Assembly (NCBI GenBank): GCA_017989135.1
Contig: JAGNQL010000010.1
Span: forward strand, 1-36,178
DNA: 36,178 nt
Reading direction: 5' to 3'
DNA from: Burkholderiales bacterium
GTDB lineage: Bacteria; Pseudomonadota; Gammaproteobacteria; Burkholderiales; Casimicrobiaceae
Both the position numbers and the translations under genes were made by a program. Of this stretch, positions 11,002 through 19,088 are shown piece by piece (within the stretch, counting starts at the first letter, position 1; each line of letters begins with the position of its first letter). Under the pieces are notes generated by a model, which worked only from the letters and a program-made list of their open reading frames with translations, ran no database searches and was not told where the DNA came from.

Positions 11002-11906
11002 CGTCTCGCAAGGCAATCTATCTCGCCCACCTTGTGCTCGCCACAGCCTACTTGGTTGGCTGCGCCAGCAAGCCGAAGTCGCAGTCGGGATCGACCTCAA
11101 ATTCAGTCCGGCCCGGCGCGTACTACAAAGACGACGGCCCTGCGGCATCCGTGCCGGCGGACATTGATCGCATCCCAGACGCTACCCCACGCGTCGAGCA
11201 GCTGCATCGCTTCGCCAATCGCCCATATAACGTGTTTGGCGTCGATTACGCGCCCATGACCGTCCTGGCACCGCTCAAGCAACGCGGCACTGCTTCGTGG
11301 TACGGCAAAAAATTTCATGGTCAGAAGACTGCCATAGGCGAAACCTACGACATGTTCGCGATGACCGCGGCACACCCTACCGCGCCACTGCCTTCTTTCG
11401 CACGGGTAACCCATGCGCGCTCCGGCCGCAGCGTGATTGTGCGCATCAACGATCGAGGTCCGTTTCACCCGGGTCGGATTGTCGATTTATCTTACGCAGC
11501 GGCGCATCGCTTGGGCATCGCGCAGGGTGGCAGTGGCGAAGTTGAGTTCGAAATTCTGACGCCGCCTTTCGAGGCGAATGCGCCAATACAAACGCCCGTA
11601 TTAACGCCGCCTATTGCGACAACGGCCCCGGTCGAACCGCCGCCGTTGTTGCGCCCAACGACGCCGAGCGAAACTTTTTACGTTCAATTAGGCGCTTTCG
11701 GAAACTTTGCGAACGCTCAGACGTTCCAACAACGAATGAGCTCTGAAACCAACCTAACGCCCCGTGTCCAGCAAGTCGACGGATTGTTCCGCGTGCGCTT
11801 GGGGCCGTTCGACACCCGCGCCGCTGCCGACGCGGCGCGCGTTGACGCCCAAACCCGATTGGGCACACGCTCACCCTTACCGATCATTTCAGGTAACGCT
11901 CGATGA
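10998..11906 (+). CDS. rlpA: Septal ring lytic transglycosylase/lipoprotein RlpA
   Basis: RlpA is an outer-membrane lipoprotein that in some bacteria cleaves naked (denuded) glycan at division sites. The N-terminus ends in the lipobox YLVGC, with Cys22 as the lipidated residue. The double-psi beta-barrel domain covers GTASWYGKKFHGQKTAIGE through VRINDRGPFHPGRIVDLSYAAA, with the catalytic Asp in NDRGPF and an active-site Glu in the first motif. A Pro/Thr linker follows, then a C-terminal SPOR domain (FYVQLGAFGNFANAQTFQQR) that binds denuded peptidoglycan. The TTG start overlaps the rodA stop, no ATG is available nearby, and the end overlaps tolB (ATGA). Confidence 0.92.
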   Translation: MTSRKAIYLAHLVLATAYLVGCASKPKSQSGSTSNSVRPGAYYKDDGPAASVPADIDRIPDATPRVEQLHRFANRPYNVFGVDYAPMTVLAPLKQRGTASWYGKKFHGQKTAIGETYDMFAMTAAHPTAPLPSFARVTHARSGRSVIVRINDRGPFHPGRIVDLSYAAAHRLGIAQGGSGEVEFEILTPPFEANAPIQTPVLTPPIATTAPVEPPPLLRPTTPSETFYVQLGAFGNFANAQTFQQRMSSETNLTPRVQQVDGLFRVRLGPFDTRAAADAARVDAQTRLGTRSPLPIISGNAR

Positions 11907-13183
11907 AATCTGCGCTCGCTCGCTCACTTTCCGCCCTCGCCCTGCCGCTGCTACTGCTACCGTTCACAGCACGCGCGCAGCTCACCATCGACATCATCGG
12001 CGTCGGAGCACAACAAATCCCGGTCGCGGTGGCGGGCTTTGCGGGCCAAGACCCGAACGCGCAACAAATGTCGGCAGTGATTGAGGCCGACCTTGCGCGC
12101 AGTGGACGTATCAAAACGGTCAACGGTGCGAGCTTGCCGCGCAGCGGTGAATTTGCCGCGATTCCCTTTGACGACTTAAAGGCGCGCAGCGCCGACGCAG
12201 TGGTGATCGGCACGGTGCAGCCTGCAGCGAACGGGCAGTTCAACGTGAGTTTTCGCCTTGCGGATGTACCCAAACAATCGCAACTGACGGGGCTCGTGTT
12301 CACGGTCGGACCGCGCGAGCTGCGCGCGACAGCGCACCGCATCGCGGACATCGTCTACGAACAACTCACAGGCGAAAAAGGGGTGTTCAGTACACGTCTC
12401 GCGTACGTCTCGAAGTCTCCCGGTCGGTTCCAGCTCCTGGTGGCTGACAGCGACGGCTTCAATACCGTAGCCATCGTGAACTCGGCCGAACCCATCATTT
12501 CTCCGTCATGGTCGCCCGACGGCAACCGGTTGGCGTACGTTTCGTTCGAGGGCCGTAAGCCGAGCGTTTACGTACAAAACGTCATCACTGGCGAGCGAAC
12601 CCTTCTCGTTCGGGCATCGGGAAATCAATCGTCACCGGCATGGTCGCCCGATGGCCGGCGCATCGTGTTCGCCTCTTCGCAAGCGGGCGGCACACAGTTA
12701 TTCATGGTCAATGCTGACGGCTCAGGACTTCGCAGGCTTACCAACAGTGGCGGCATCGACACCGCCCCGAACTGGGCGCCCGACGGTCGCATTTATTTCA
12801 TGAGTGATCGCGGCGGTTCGCCTCAGATTTATCGGATGGCGGCGGATGGCGGAAACGCCGAGCGCGTGACCTTTGAAGGCAGCTACAACGCCAACCCACG
12901 CGTAGCAGCCGACGGTAAGAGCATGGTCTTCATCAAACGTGAAGGTTCGCGTGAGATGCTTGCGGTTCAGGACTTCGCCTCGCGACAGGTCCAGGTTCTG
13001 ACACAGGGCCCAGTAGACGAATCCCCTTCGTTCGCGCCTAACGGAAAACTAGTCGCCTATGCGTCGGTGTATAACGGCAGGGGTGTTTTGGCGACGGTAT
13101 CAGCCGACGGCCGTGTGAAGCAACGATTGGGCGCGACCAATGCTGACGTGCGCGAACCCGCTTGGGGTCCGTTGCCACGTTAG
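11903..13183 (+). CDS. tolB: Tol-Pal system periplasmic protein TolB
   Basis: TolB is a periplasmic propeller protein that shuttles between Pal and TolA during outer-membrane constriction. The product is 426 aa with a cleavable signal peptide ending TARAQ. The N-terminal domain contains VAVAGFAGQDPNAQQ. The beta-propeller is built from repeats such as SPSWSPDGNRLAYVS, SPAWSPDGRRIVFAS, APNWAPDGRIYFMSD and SPSFAPNGKLVAYAS. The length is normal. It starts inside the rlpA stop codon, which is unusual: in most proteobacteria tolB follows tolQRA, and those genes are not here. pal follows. Confidence 0.96.
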   Translation: MKSALARSLSALALPLLLLPFTARAQLTIDIIGVGAQQIPVAVAGFAGQDPNAQQMSAVIEADLARSGRIKTVNGASLPRSGEFAAIPFDDLKARSADAVVIGTVQPAANGQFNVSFRLADVPKQSQLTGLVFTVGPRELRATAHRIADIVYEQLTGEKGVFSTRLAYVSKSPGRFQLLVADSDGFNTVAIVNSAEPIISPSWSPDGNRLAYVSFEGRKPSVYVQNVITGERTLLVRASGNQSSPAWSPDGRRIVFASSQAGGTQLFMVNADGSGLRRLTNSGGIDTAPNWAPDGRIYFMSDRGGSPQIYRMAADGGNAERVTFEGSYNANPRVAADGKSMVFIKREGSREMLAVQDFASRQVQVLTQGPVDESPSFAPNGKLVAYASVYNGRGVLATVSADGRVKQRLGATNADVREPAWGPLPR

Positions 13184-13248
13184 TTTTAGTATTGCGACAC
13201 TTTGGTACGACATGATTTCGCCCGCTGGGTGATGTGAAAGGGATGACA

Positions 13249-13848
13249 ATGAAACAACTCTGGAAATTGGTTTTGGCGGCCACCACTGCGGCATCACTTG
13301 CAGCCTGCACCTCCACGCCCGAGAACACGGCGCAAGTCGAAGATCGCAACGCGACTACCGCAAAAAATACCGCCGGCACACAAGGTACGGGCACGACAAC
13401 CGCAGGCGTCGGCACTGGCACTGGAGTTGCGGGCAATAGCCTCCAAGGAAACGCCAATAATGCGGGCGCGAACAACGCTGGCAACAGCGCCCTACGCGAT
13501 CCACGAAGCCCGCTGTCGCGCCGAGAAATTTTTTATGATCTCGATAGCTTCACCGTGAAAGACGAATACAAGCCATTGCTTGAAGCGCACGCGGCGTACC
13601 TGAAGAGCAATCGCAATGCGCGCATCAAAGTTGAAGGTAACACCGACGAGCGCGGCAGCCGTGAATACAACCTCGCACTGGGCCAGAAGCGCTCAGAAAG
13701 CGTGAAGCGCGTGCTGATGCTTTTGGGCGTCAGCGAAGCACAAATTGATACCGTGAGTTTCGGTGAAGAAAAGCCGCGTAACACGGCAGCAAACGACGCT
13801 GCGTACTCAGAAAATCGTCGCTGCGATTTGGCTTACGCTGGGGAATAG
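13249..13848 (+). CDS. pal: Peptidoglycan-associated lipoprotein Pal
   Basis: Pal is an outer-membrane lipoprotein that binds peptidoglycan and interacts with TolB. The ATG at 13249 is preferred over in-frame starts at 13234 (GTG) and 13243 (ATG), because AAAGGG lies at the right distance before it. The product has a signal peptide with lipobox SLAAC, a low-complexity Thr/Gly/Asn/Ala linker of about 60 residues, and an OmpA-like domain with the peptidoglycan-binding signature VEGNTDERGSREYNLALGQ. The linker is longer and more repetitive than in E. coli Pal. It lies between tolB and cpoB in the same direction. Confidence 0.96.
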   Translation: MKQLWKLVLAATTAASLAACTSTPENTAQVEDRNATTAKNTAGTQGTGTTTAGVGTGTGVAGNSLQGNANNAGANNAGNSALRDPRSPLSRREIFYDLDSFTVKDEYKPLLEAHAAYLKSNRNARIKVEGNTDERGSREYNLALGQKRSESVKRVLMLLGVSEAQIDTVSFGEEKPRNTAANDAAYSENRRCDLAYAGE

Positions 13849-13851
13849 TTG

Positions 13852-14772
13852 ATGTTGTTGGTGCGTTCTATGAAGTTTCGGGTTTCTTCGCTTAAGCCGT
13901 TGTGTGCAGGCGTTTTGGCAGCGATGGCGCTGTCGGCGGCGCACGCTGGTTTGTTCGACGACGAGGAAGCGCGCAAGCAAATCCTTGCGCTGCGCAACCA
14001 GATCGCGGAAACGCAGCGCACGCTGGATCAGCGCGTGGGCGAACTCGAAGCGCAAGCGCGCAACCGCAGCATCATCGATTTGTTCAATCAGGTCGAAACG
14101 TTGAAAGCGGAATTCGCGCGTCTGCGTGGGCAGATCGAGTTACTGCAAAACGAACTCGAAACCACACAAAAGCGGCAGCGCGATTTGTACGTCGATCTCG
14201 ACGGGCGCATGCGAAAAATGGAAGCGCAGATCGCCGAGCAGGATCGTGCAGCTGCGGCGGCAAAGGCGCAACCGCCCGCCGTGCTTCCCGGCACGTCTGC
14301 GCCACCCAACACGCCTCCCGGTACGGCACCCATCGTCACGCAACCGTCCGTTGACGCTGCGCGCACCGCACCACCCGCACCAGTTGTCGTAGTCGATCCC
14401 GTGGCAGAACAGCGTGCTTACGATCAAGGGCTTGATCTCTTCCGTGGCACTCGATACGGCGATGCCGTCGCTGCGTTCCAAGGCTTTGTGCGCACCTATC
14501 CTCGCAGCACGCTCGTACCGTCAGCACAGTATTGGATCGGCAATTCGCTGTACGCGCTCAAAGACCACCGCGGGGCGATTTCCGCGCAACGGCAGCTGTT
14601 GTCGCAGCATCCCGAAAGCGCGAAAGCGCCGGACGCGCTCTTGAACATCGCTACAGCACAATCGGATTTGGGCGAACTGCAAGCCGCTCGCGCGAGCCTG
14701 CAAGAAGTTGTCGCGAAATACCCGTCCAGCGAAGCGGCGGTAAAGGCCCGGCAACGGCTCGGCATTCGCTAG
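13852..14772 (+). CDS. cpoB: Cell division coordinator CpoB (YbgF)
   Basis: CpoB links Tol-Pal activity to PBP1B-driven septal synthesis in the periplasm. The N-terminal signal peptide ends SAAHA before GLFDDEEARKQ. A coiled-coil trimerisation segment follows (about residues 38-135, rich in Gln/Glu/Arg). A Pro/Ala-rich linker leads to C-terminal TPR repeats from about 185: YDQGLDLFRGTRYGDAVAAF, AQYWIGNSLYALKDHRGAI, ALLNIATAQSDLGELQAA. Starts at 13852 and 13870 are both possible. GGGGAA upstream favours 13852. The gene begins 3 nt after pal. Confidence 0.92.
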   Translation: MLLVRSMKFRVSSLKPLCAGVLAAMALSAAHAGLFDDEEARKQILALRNQIAETQRTLDQRVGELEAQARNRSIIDLFNQVETLKAEFARLRGQIELLQNELETTQKRQRDLYVDLDGRMRKMEAQIAEQDRAAAAAKAQPPAVLPGTSAPPNTPPGTAPIVTQPSVDAARTAPPAPVVVVDPVAEQRAYDQGLDLFRGTRYGDAVAAFQGFVRTYPRSTLVPSAQYWIGNSLYALKDHRGAISAQRQLLSQHPESAKAPDALLNIATAQSDLGELQAARASLQEVVAKYPSSEAAVKARQRLGIR

Positions 14773-14799
14773 CGCCTGTCCGGTTTCGCTGCCGCGCTC

Positions 14800-15846
14800 G
14801 TGACTACAAAATCGTTCTCGTCACGCATCGTCACATGGCAGCGCACCCACGGTCGCCATGATTTGCCGTGGCAGAACACGCGAGACGCGTATCGCATTTG
14901 GCTCTCAGAGATCATGTTGCAGCAGACACAGGTCACGACCGTTCTGCCGTATTACGCGCGTTTCCTCGAAAAATTCCCAACCGTCGCCGCGCTTGCCGCA
15001 GCGCCAGACGACGACGTACTCGCTCTGTGGGCGGGCCTAGGTTATTACAGCCGTGCGCGCAATTTGCACAAGGCCGCGAAGCAAGTCGTGGCGTTGCACG
15101 GCGGGCGATTTCCGGCAGACGTCACACTACTTGCCGAGCTTCCCGGCGTCGGGCGCAGCACGGCTGCCGCGATTGCCGCATTCGCCTACGACGTAATCGC
15201 GCCAATTCTCGACGGCAACGTGAAACGGCTGTTAGCGCGGCATGCCGGTGTTGAAGGGTTTCCCGGCGCAGGCCCCATCGAGAAGAAACTTTGGCTGGAA
15301 GCAGAGGCACGTGTGCCAAGACGCGGGAGCGACATGGTGGCGTACACACAAGGGCTCATGGACATGGGTGCAACGATTTGTTCGCGCAGCGATCCGACGT
15401 GCTTGCTTTGCCCCGTTGCCGCCGATTGCGCAGCACGCATCACGGGGCGCACAAACGACATCCCTGCGCCGCGTCCGAGCAGGGCCATTCCGCACCGCAC
15501 GCAACGCTATTTGCTTGCCGTACACGGTAGCGATGTGCTCCTCATCAAGCGGCCTTCACCGGGCATTTGGGGTGGCCTGTGGTGCTTGCCCGAAGTCGGT
15601 GAGCACGACGACGCAATAGAACTCGTTCGTCGTCAATTTGGCGTTGACAAGTCCAGCTGGGCGCACGATCTGCCACCGTTCGATCACACGTTTACGCACT
15701 TTCGCCTTACGCTCTGCGTCACCCAGCTAACGGTCACGCGCCTAGCCACGCACTGCACCGAGCCCGGCACGCTGTGGCTGCCGCGTACCGATCTGCCCAA
15801 CGCCGCGCTGCCTGCGCCGATGGCGAAATTGCTGGCGACGCTCTAG
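14800..15846 (+). CDS. mutY: A/G-specific adenine DNA glycosylase MutY
   Basis: MutY removes adenine mispaired with 8-oxoguanine, preventing G:C to T:A transversions. The 348-residue product begins at a GTG. The catalytic residues sit exactly as in E. coli MutY: Glu37 in WLSEIMLQQTQV and Asp138 in APILDGNVKR. The helix-hairpin-helix is LPGVGRSTAAAIAAFAY, and the iron-sulfur loop has Cys194, 201, 204 and 210 (C-x6-C-x2-C-x5-C). The C-terminal NUDIX-like domain that recognises 8-oxoG is present (IWGGLWCLPEV; DHTFTHFRLTL). It lies 27 nt after cpoB, so co-transcription is possible. Confidence 0.96.
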   Translation: MTTKSFSSRIVTWQRTHGRHDLPWQNTRDAYRIWLSEIMLQQTQVTTVLPYYARFLEKFPTVAALAAAPDDDVLALWAGLGYYSRARNLHKAAKQVVALHGGRFPADVTLLAELPGVGRSTAAAIAAFAYDVIAPILDGNVKRLLARHAGVEGFPGAGPIEKKLWLEAEARVPRRGSDMVAYTQGLMDMGATICSRSDPTCLLCPVAADCAARITGRTNDIPAPRPSRAIPHRTQRYLLAVHGSDVLLIKRPSPGIWGGLWCLPEVGEHDDAIELVRRQFGVDKSSWAHDLPPFDHTFTHFRLTLCVTQLTVTRLATHCTEPGTLWLPRTDLPNAALPAPMAKLLATL

Positions 15847-15864
15847 CGCTCGGCCAACTGCAGT

Positions 15865-15986
15865 TACAACTTTATGACGTTAGCGACCGACCAGCGATCA
15901 TTCATGGCACTTCTTTGCTTAAGTCGACTATCACTCTTAAAGAGCTGAAACGCCTTTAAAACGGTCGTTAACCGTTAAAAGCTGTA
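15865..15986. repeat. Palindromic intergenic repeat, copy B (122 bp)
   Basis: This copy starts TACAACTTT (15865-15873) and ends AAAGCTGTA (15978-15986), with 8 of 9 positions complementary. The first 25 nt match the reverse complement of the last 25 at 18 positions, so the element is an imperfect palindrome. It contains AAGTCGACTAT (15921-15931), whose distance from the left end is the same as in copies C and D. The gap between mutY and the next gene (15847-16164, 318 bp) holds nothing else recognised. Its right end carries a smaller inverted repeat, AACGGT/ACCGTT with a 5-nt loop (15960-15976). Confidence 0.6.
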
Positions 15987-16164
15987 CATCCACCGAATCG
16001 CGAACGCGAGTGAACGCACTCATACGGCGAACTCGCGCCGTTGTACGCGCTGTAATCCACCTGTACGCCACGCCCGCCTAACGTGTCACGCATGCTCACT
16101 TTCACGGCGGCCAACGCACTCGCCGCGCGCACTTTGCGTGAGCCCAACACCGAAGGATTTCACC

Positions 16165-19026
16165 ATGCGTCACGTCTCCGTTACTTTTGAAAATGCCATC
16201 GCGCGGTGCGCGGAATGGTGGTCAGCGCGATCGGCCGCAACACCTAGCCGGGGCGCTGTTAACGCGCTAATTCTCGCAACGCTTATGACCTTCGCCGCAT
16301 CGTTGGCGAGCGTACATGCCGCCGACATTTTCGGTCCACCGGGTTTGCAACCCGTCAACATCGGCGGTGGGGTGGACTCGCCAGGGTTGGCCGTGACGGC
16401 CGACTTTAATAACGACGGCTATCCCGACTTGGCCGTTCTCAAATACAACAGCGCGAATGGCACCACCAATTTGGCCATCTTCACAAGTAACGCGATTGGA
16501 ACGCTAACGCTCGCCCATGACTACGGCATTTTCAACTTCGATCACGCACGGGACATCGTCGCCGCGGATGTAAATGGCGACGGAAAGATTGATCTCGTCG
16601 TGTCCGATGATCTAGGGGTATCGATTCTGCTCGGGGGTGGCGATCCCACGGCAAGTTTCGCTGCGGCAAATCCCCAACGCCCCTATCAGCCAGACACCGT
16701 AGGCACAACCTTTCGCACGATTGTTGCCGATCTCAATGGCGACGGTAAACCTGATCTCATCACGGAGTCGAGCTATGGCTCCGGCGTCTACGTTGAAGTG
16801 CTTTTTGGCATTGGCGGCGGTAAGTTTGAATTCGCGATTCAGTATGACGTGGGTTACGCCGACATTGTTGGCTTGGCGAAAGTGGACGGTGATTCGATTC
16901 CCGATCTGGTACTCGTTGAGAAGGGCAACTCGAGCTTCTACGTGATGAAAGGCGTCGGCAATGGATTGTTCCTGCCAACCGCTCTTTCGTTTAACTACGC
17001 GAGCACCATCGGACTCGTCGACGTCTCTGCCGTTGCCGATCTCGATGGCGATGGCAAGGTCGATGTACTCATGCAGAACTTGGTCGGCAAGGGCGTATGG
17101 ATGGCGAAGGGCAATGGCAACGGCACGTTTCAGGCACCGACGCAACTCTTCGCCACCGGTATTGACCCATGCTGCAACCGCGGTATGGGCGTATTTCAGA
17201 TCGCAGACGTGAACGGCGATGGTCGGCTGGACATCGTGTCCGACGGCTACGTGGCGCTGCAACAACCGAACCACAGTTTTGTCATCAACGAACACATCGG
17301 ATACACGGAAACGTACATGTTGGCGGCGCTGGATCTCAACGGAGATGGTCGCGCCGATATCGTGACCGCTGGCCCTAATCCGTGGGACACCCGCATCGCC
17401 GTGTTCATGTCCGTCGCGGGAGCAGCTTCGGTGGTTACCGCCACCGGCACGCCGCAAAGCACGCCCTTCAACACGGCATTCGCCAATCCCCTGACCGTCA
17501 CCGTCAAAGACAGCAACAACATTGCTGTGCCAGGCATACAGGTGACCTTCACAGTGCCCTTCGGTGTCGCTGTTGCTAGCGCGACGCCGTTCGGCGCACT
17601 CACCGATGCGCAAGGCAAGGTCAGCTACACGCCAACGGCCAATGGCGTGCTGGGTTGCTATCAAGTCAAAGCGACTATCACCACGGTAGCGGTGACACCC
17701 ATGTTTGATCTATGCAACACGGGGGCCAACACGCTCAACGTATTGCCCGCCAGCGCCAACCAAACGACGTTGATCAACACCGCGTTCCCGACGGTCATTC
17801 AGGTGCAGCTAAAGGACAACAACAATATTGCGGTGTCCGGCGCAACCGTCACCTTCAGCAAGCCCACTGTTGGCGCAAGCGCAGTGCTGGCACCCACCTC
17901 GGGCGTGACCGACGGCAGCGGCGTGGTGTTCGTGAATGCAACGGCAAACGGAATAGCTGGCACGTACAACATCGTGGCGAGCGCACCGGGGGCGACGCCT
18001 TCGTTCATTACGCTGCATAACTCAGCGCCGGCGGGCGCTGCCGCGAACGTCGCAGTCGATGTGAACACGCCGCAGTATGCATACGTCACACGGCCGTTCT
18101 CCGGGCCGATCATTCTTCACGTCACGGACTTCTTTAATAACCCCGTACAGGGCGCGACGGTGGTGCTGCAAATTACGCCTGACGCAACGACAGGTGCAAC
18201 GGCGACGTTCTCCTCGCTCACCGCAGTGTCCAACGCGCAAGGCAATGCACAAGTCACGGCCACGGCCAACGGATTCATCGGCCAATATTCGATGAAGGTT
18301 TCGCTGCAAGGTAACCTGTTTGCAGCACCCAAAACGTTCGCGCTCAAAAATGTGGCGGACTTACCTAAGTTCATGACGTTGGCCAGCGGCACGCCTCAAT
18401 CCACCTTCGTGAACACCGCCTTCGCGCAAAAGCTGCGGGTAAAAGTCACCGATTCGCTGAACGCGGCAACACCACAAGTTCGCGTGTTTTTCAGTACCAG
18501 CGGCAACGCCATCCTCACACCGTCGAGCGCGTTGGCCGATGCGAACGGATTTGCCGAGGTGACCGCCACTGCCAACGGCGTTGTTGGTTCGTATCAAGTC
18601 GGGGCGATTGTGTTTGACACTTCAACGGAAGCTCCGATCACGCAGTTGTTTAATTTGACCAACTTAGCGGCCATTCCAACGTTCGCACTAACCGTCACCA
18701 AGTCCGGCACGGGCAGCGGAACGGTCACAGCAACTGGCGTTGATTGTGGCGTTGACTGCAACGAAATCTACGCTCAAGGAACGGTCGTTTCGTTAGCCGC
18801 AGTGCCCGTAGCGGGATCAACCTTCGTCGGTTGGTCTGGCGGTGGATGCAGTGGAATCGGTGCTTGCATGGTCACCATGAATGTCGCACAAACGGTAAAC
18901 GCGCAATTTGATGTGCCTGTCGTGGCTATCGTGCATCCGGTGCCAGCGCTGCACCCCTTGATGCTGGCACTGCTGACACTATTGGCGGCGGTGTTGCCCG
19001 GCGCAATGGTGCGACGTAAACATTAG
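16165..19026 (+). CDS. Exported FG-GAP/Ig-like repeat protein with C-terminal sorting tail
   Basis: This 953-aa secreted protein starts at the ATG at 16165, with AAGGA 7 nt upstream. A long signal peptide ends near Ala52 (SLASVHA). About residues 58-425 contain seven FG-GAP/VCBS-type calcium-loop repeats, e.g. ADFNNDGYPDLAVL, ADVNGDGKIDLVV, ADLNGDGKPDLIT, ADLDGDGKVDVLM, ADVNGDGRLDIVS and LDLNGDGRADIVT, consistent with a seven-bladed propeller. About 430-845 hold four Ig-like (Big_1/invasin-like) domains sharing the pattern NTAFAxxLxVxVxD...ATANGxxGxYxV. Then comes one InlB B-repeat-like domain (GTVTATGVDC...GSTFVGWSGGGCSG). The end is VPALHPL, a hydrophobic helix and RRKH, like IPTL/PEP-CTERM sorting tails. 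It is probably a surface or exported adhesin. The ligand is unknown. Confidence 0.8.
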   Translation: MRHVSVTFENAIARCAEWWSARSAATPSRGAVNALILATLMTFAASLASVHAADIFGPPGLQPVNIGGGVDSPGLAVTADFNNDGYPDLAVLKYNSANGTTNLAIFTSNAIGTLTLAHDYGIFNFDHARDIVAADVNGDGKIDLVVSDDLGVSILLGGGDPTASFAAANPQRPYQPDTVGTTFRTIVADLNGDGKPDLITESSYGSGVYVEVLFGIGGGKFEFAIQYDVGYADIVGLAKVDGDSIPDLVLVEKGNSSFYVMKGVGNGLFLPTALSFNYASTIGLVDVSAVADLDGDGKVDVLMQNLVGKGVWMAKGNGNGTFQAPTQLFATGIDPCCNRGMGVFQIADVNGDGRLDIVSDGYVALQQPNHSFVINEHIGYTETYMLAALDLNGDGRADIVTAGPNPWDTRIAVFMSVAGAASVVTATGTPQSTPFNTAFANPLTVTVKDSNNIAVPGIQVTFTVPFGVAVASATPFGALTDAQGKVSYTPTANGVLGCYQVKATITTVAVTPMFDLCNTGANTLNVLPASANQTTLINTAFPTVIQVQLKDNNNIAVSGATVTFSKPTVGASAVLAPTSGVTDGSGVVFVNATANGIAGTYNIVASAPGATPSFITLHNSAPAGAAANVAVDVNTPQYAYVTRPFSGPIILHVTDFFNNPVQGATVVLQITPDATTGATATFSSLTAVSNAQGNAQVTATANGFIGQYSMKVSLQGNLFAAPKTFALKNVADLPKFMTLASGTPQSTFVNTAFAQKLRVKVTDSLNAATPQVRVFFSTSGNAILTPSSALADANGFAEVTATANGVVGSYQVGAIVFDTSTEAPITQLFNLTNLAAIPTFALTVTKSGTGSGTVTATGVDCGVDCNEIYAQGTVVSLAAVPVAGSTFVGWSGGGCSGIGACMVTMNVAQTVNAQFDVPVVAIVHPVPALHPLMLALLTLLAAVLPGAMVRRKH

Positions 19027-19088
19027 CCTTGAAACGTTGCGCCAAAGCATATCGCTCGGTGCAACGAATTTGCAACTAACAACGAAAT

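Noticed and set aside
15960..15976. AACGGT/ACCGTT inverted repeat as an independent operator
   Set aside because: It lies inside palindromic copy B and is explained by that element's right arm.
16612..17664. 350-codon minus-strand open frame inside the FG-GAP gene
   Set aside because: The plus strand clearly encodes FG-GAP repeats here, and the antisense product has no domain and an unbalanced Arg/His/Gly composition.
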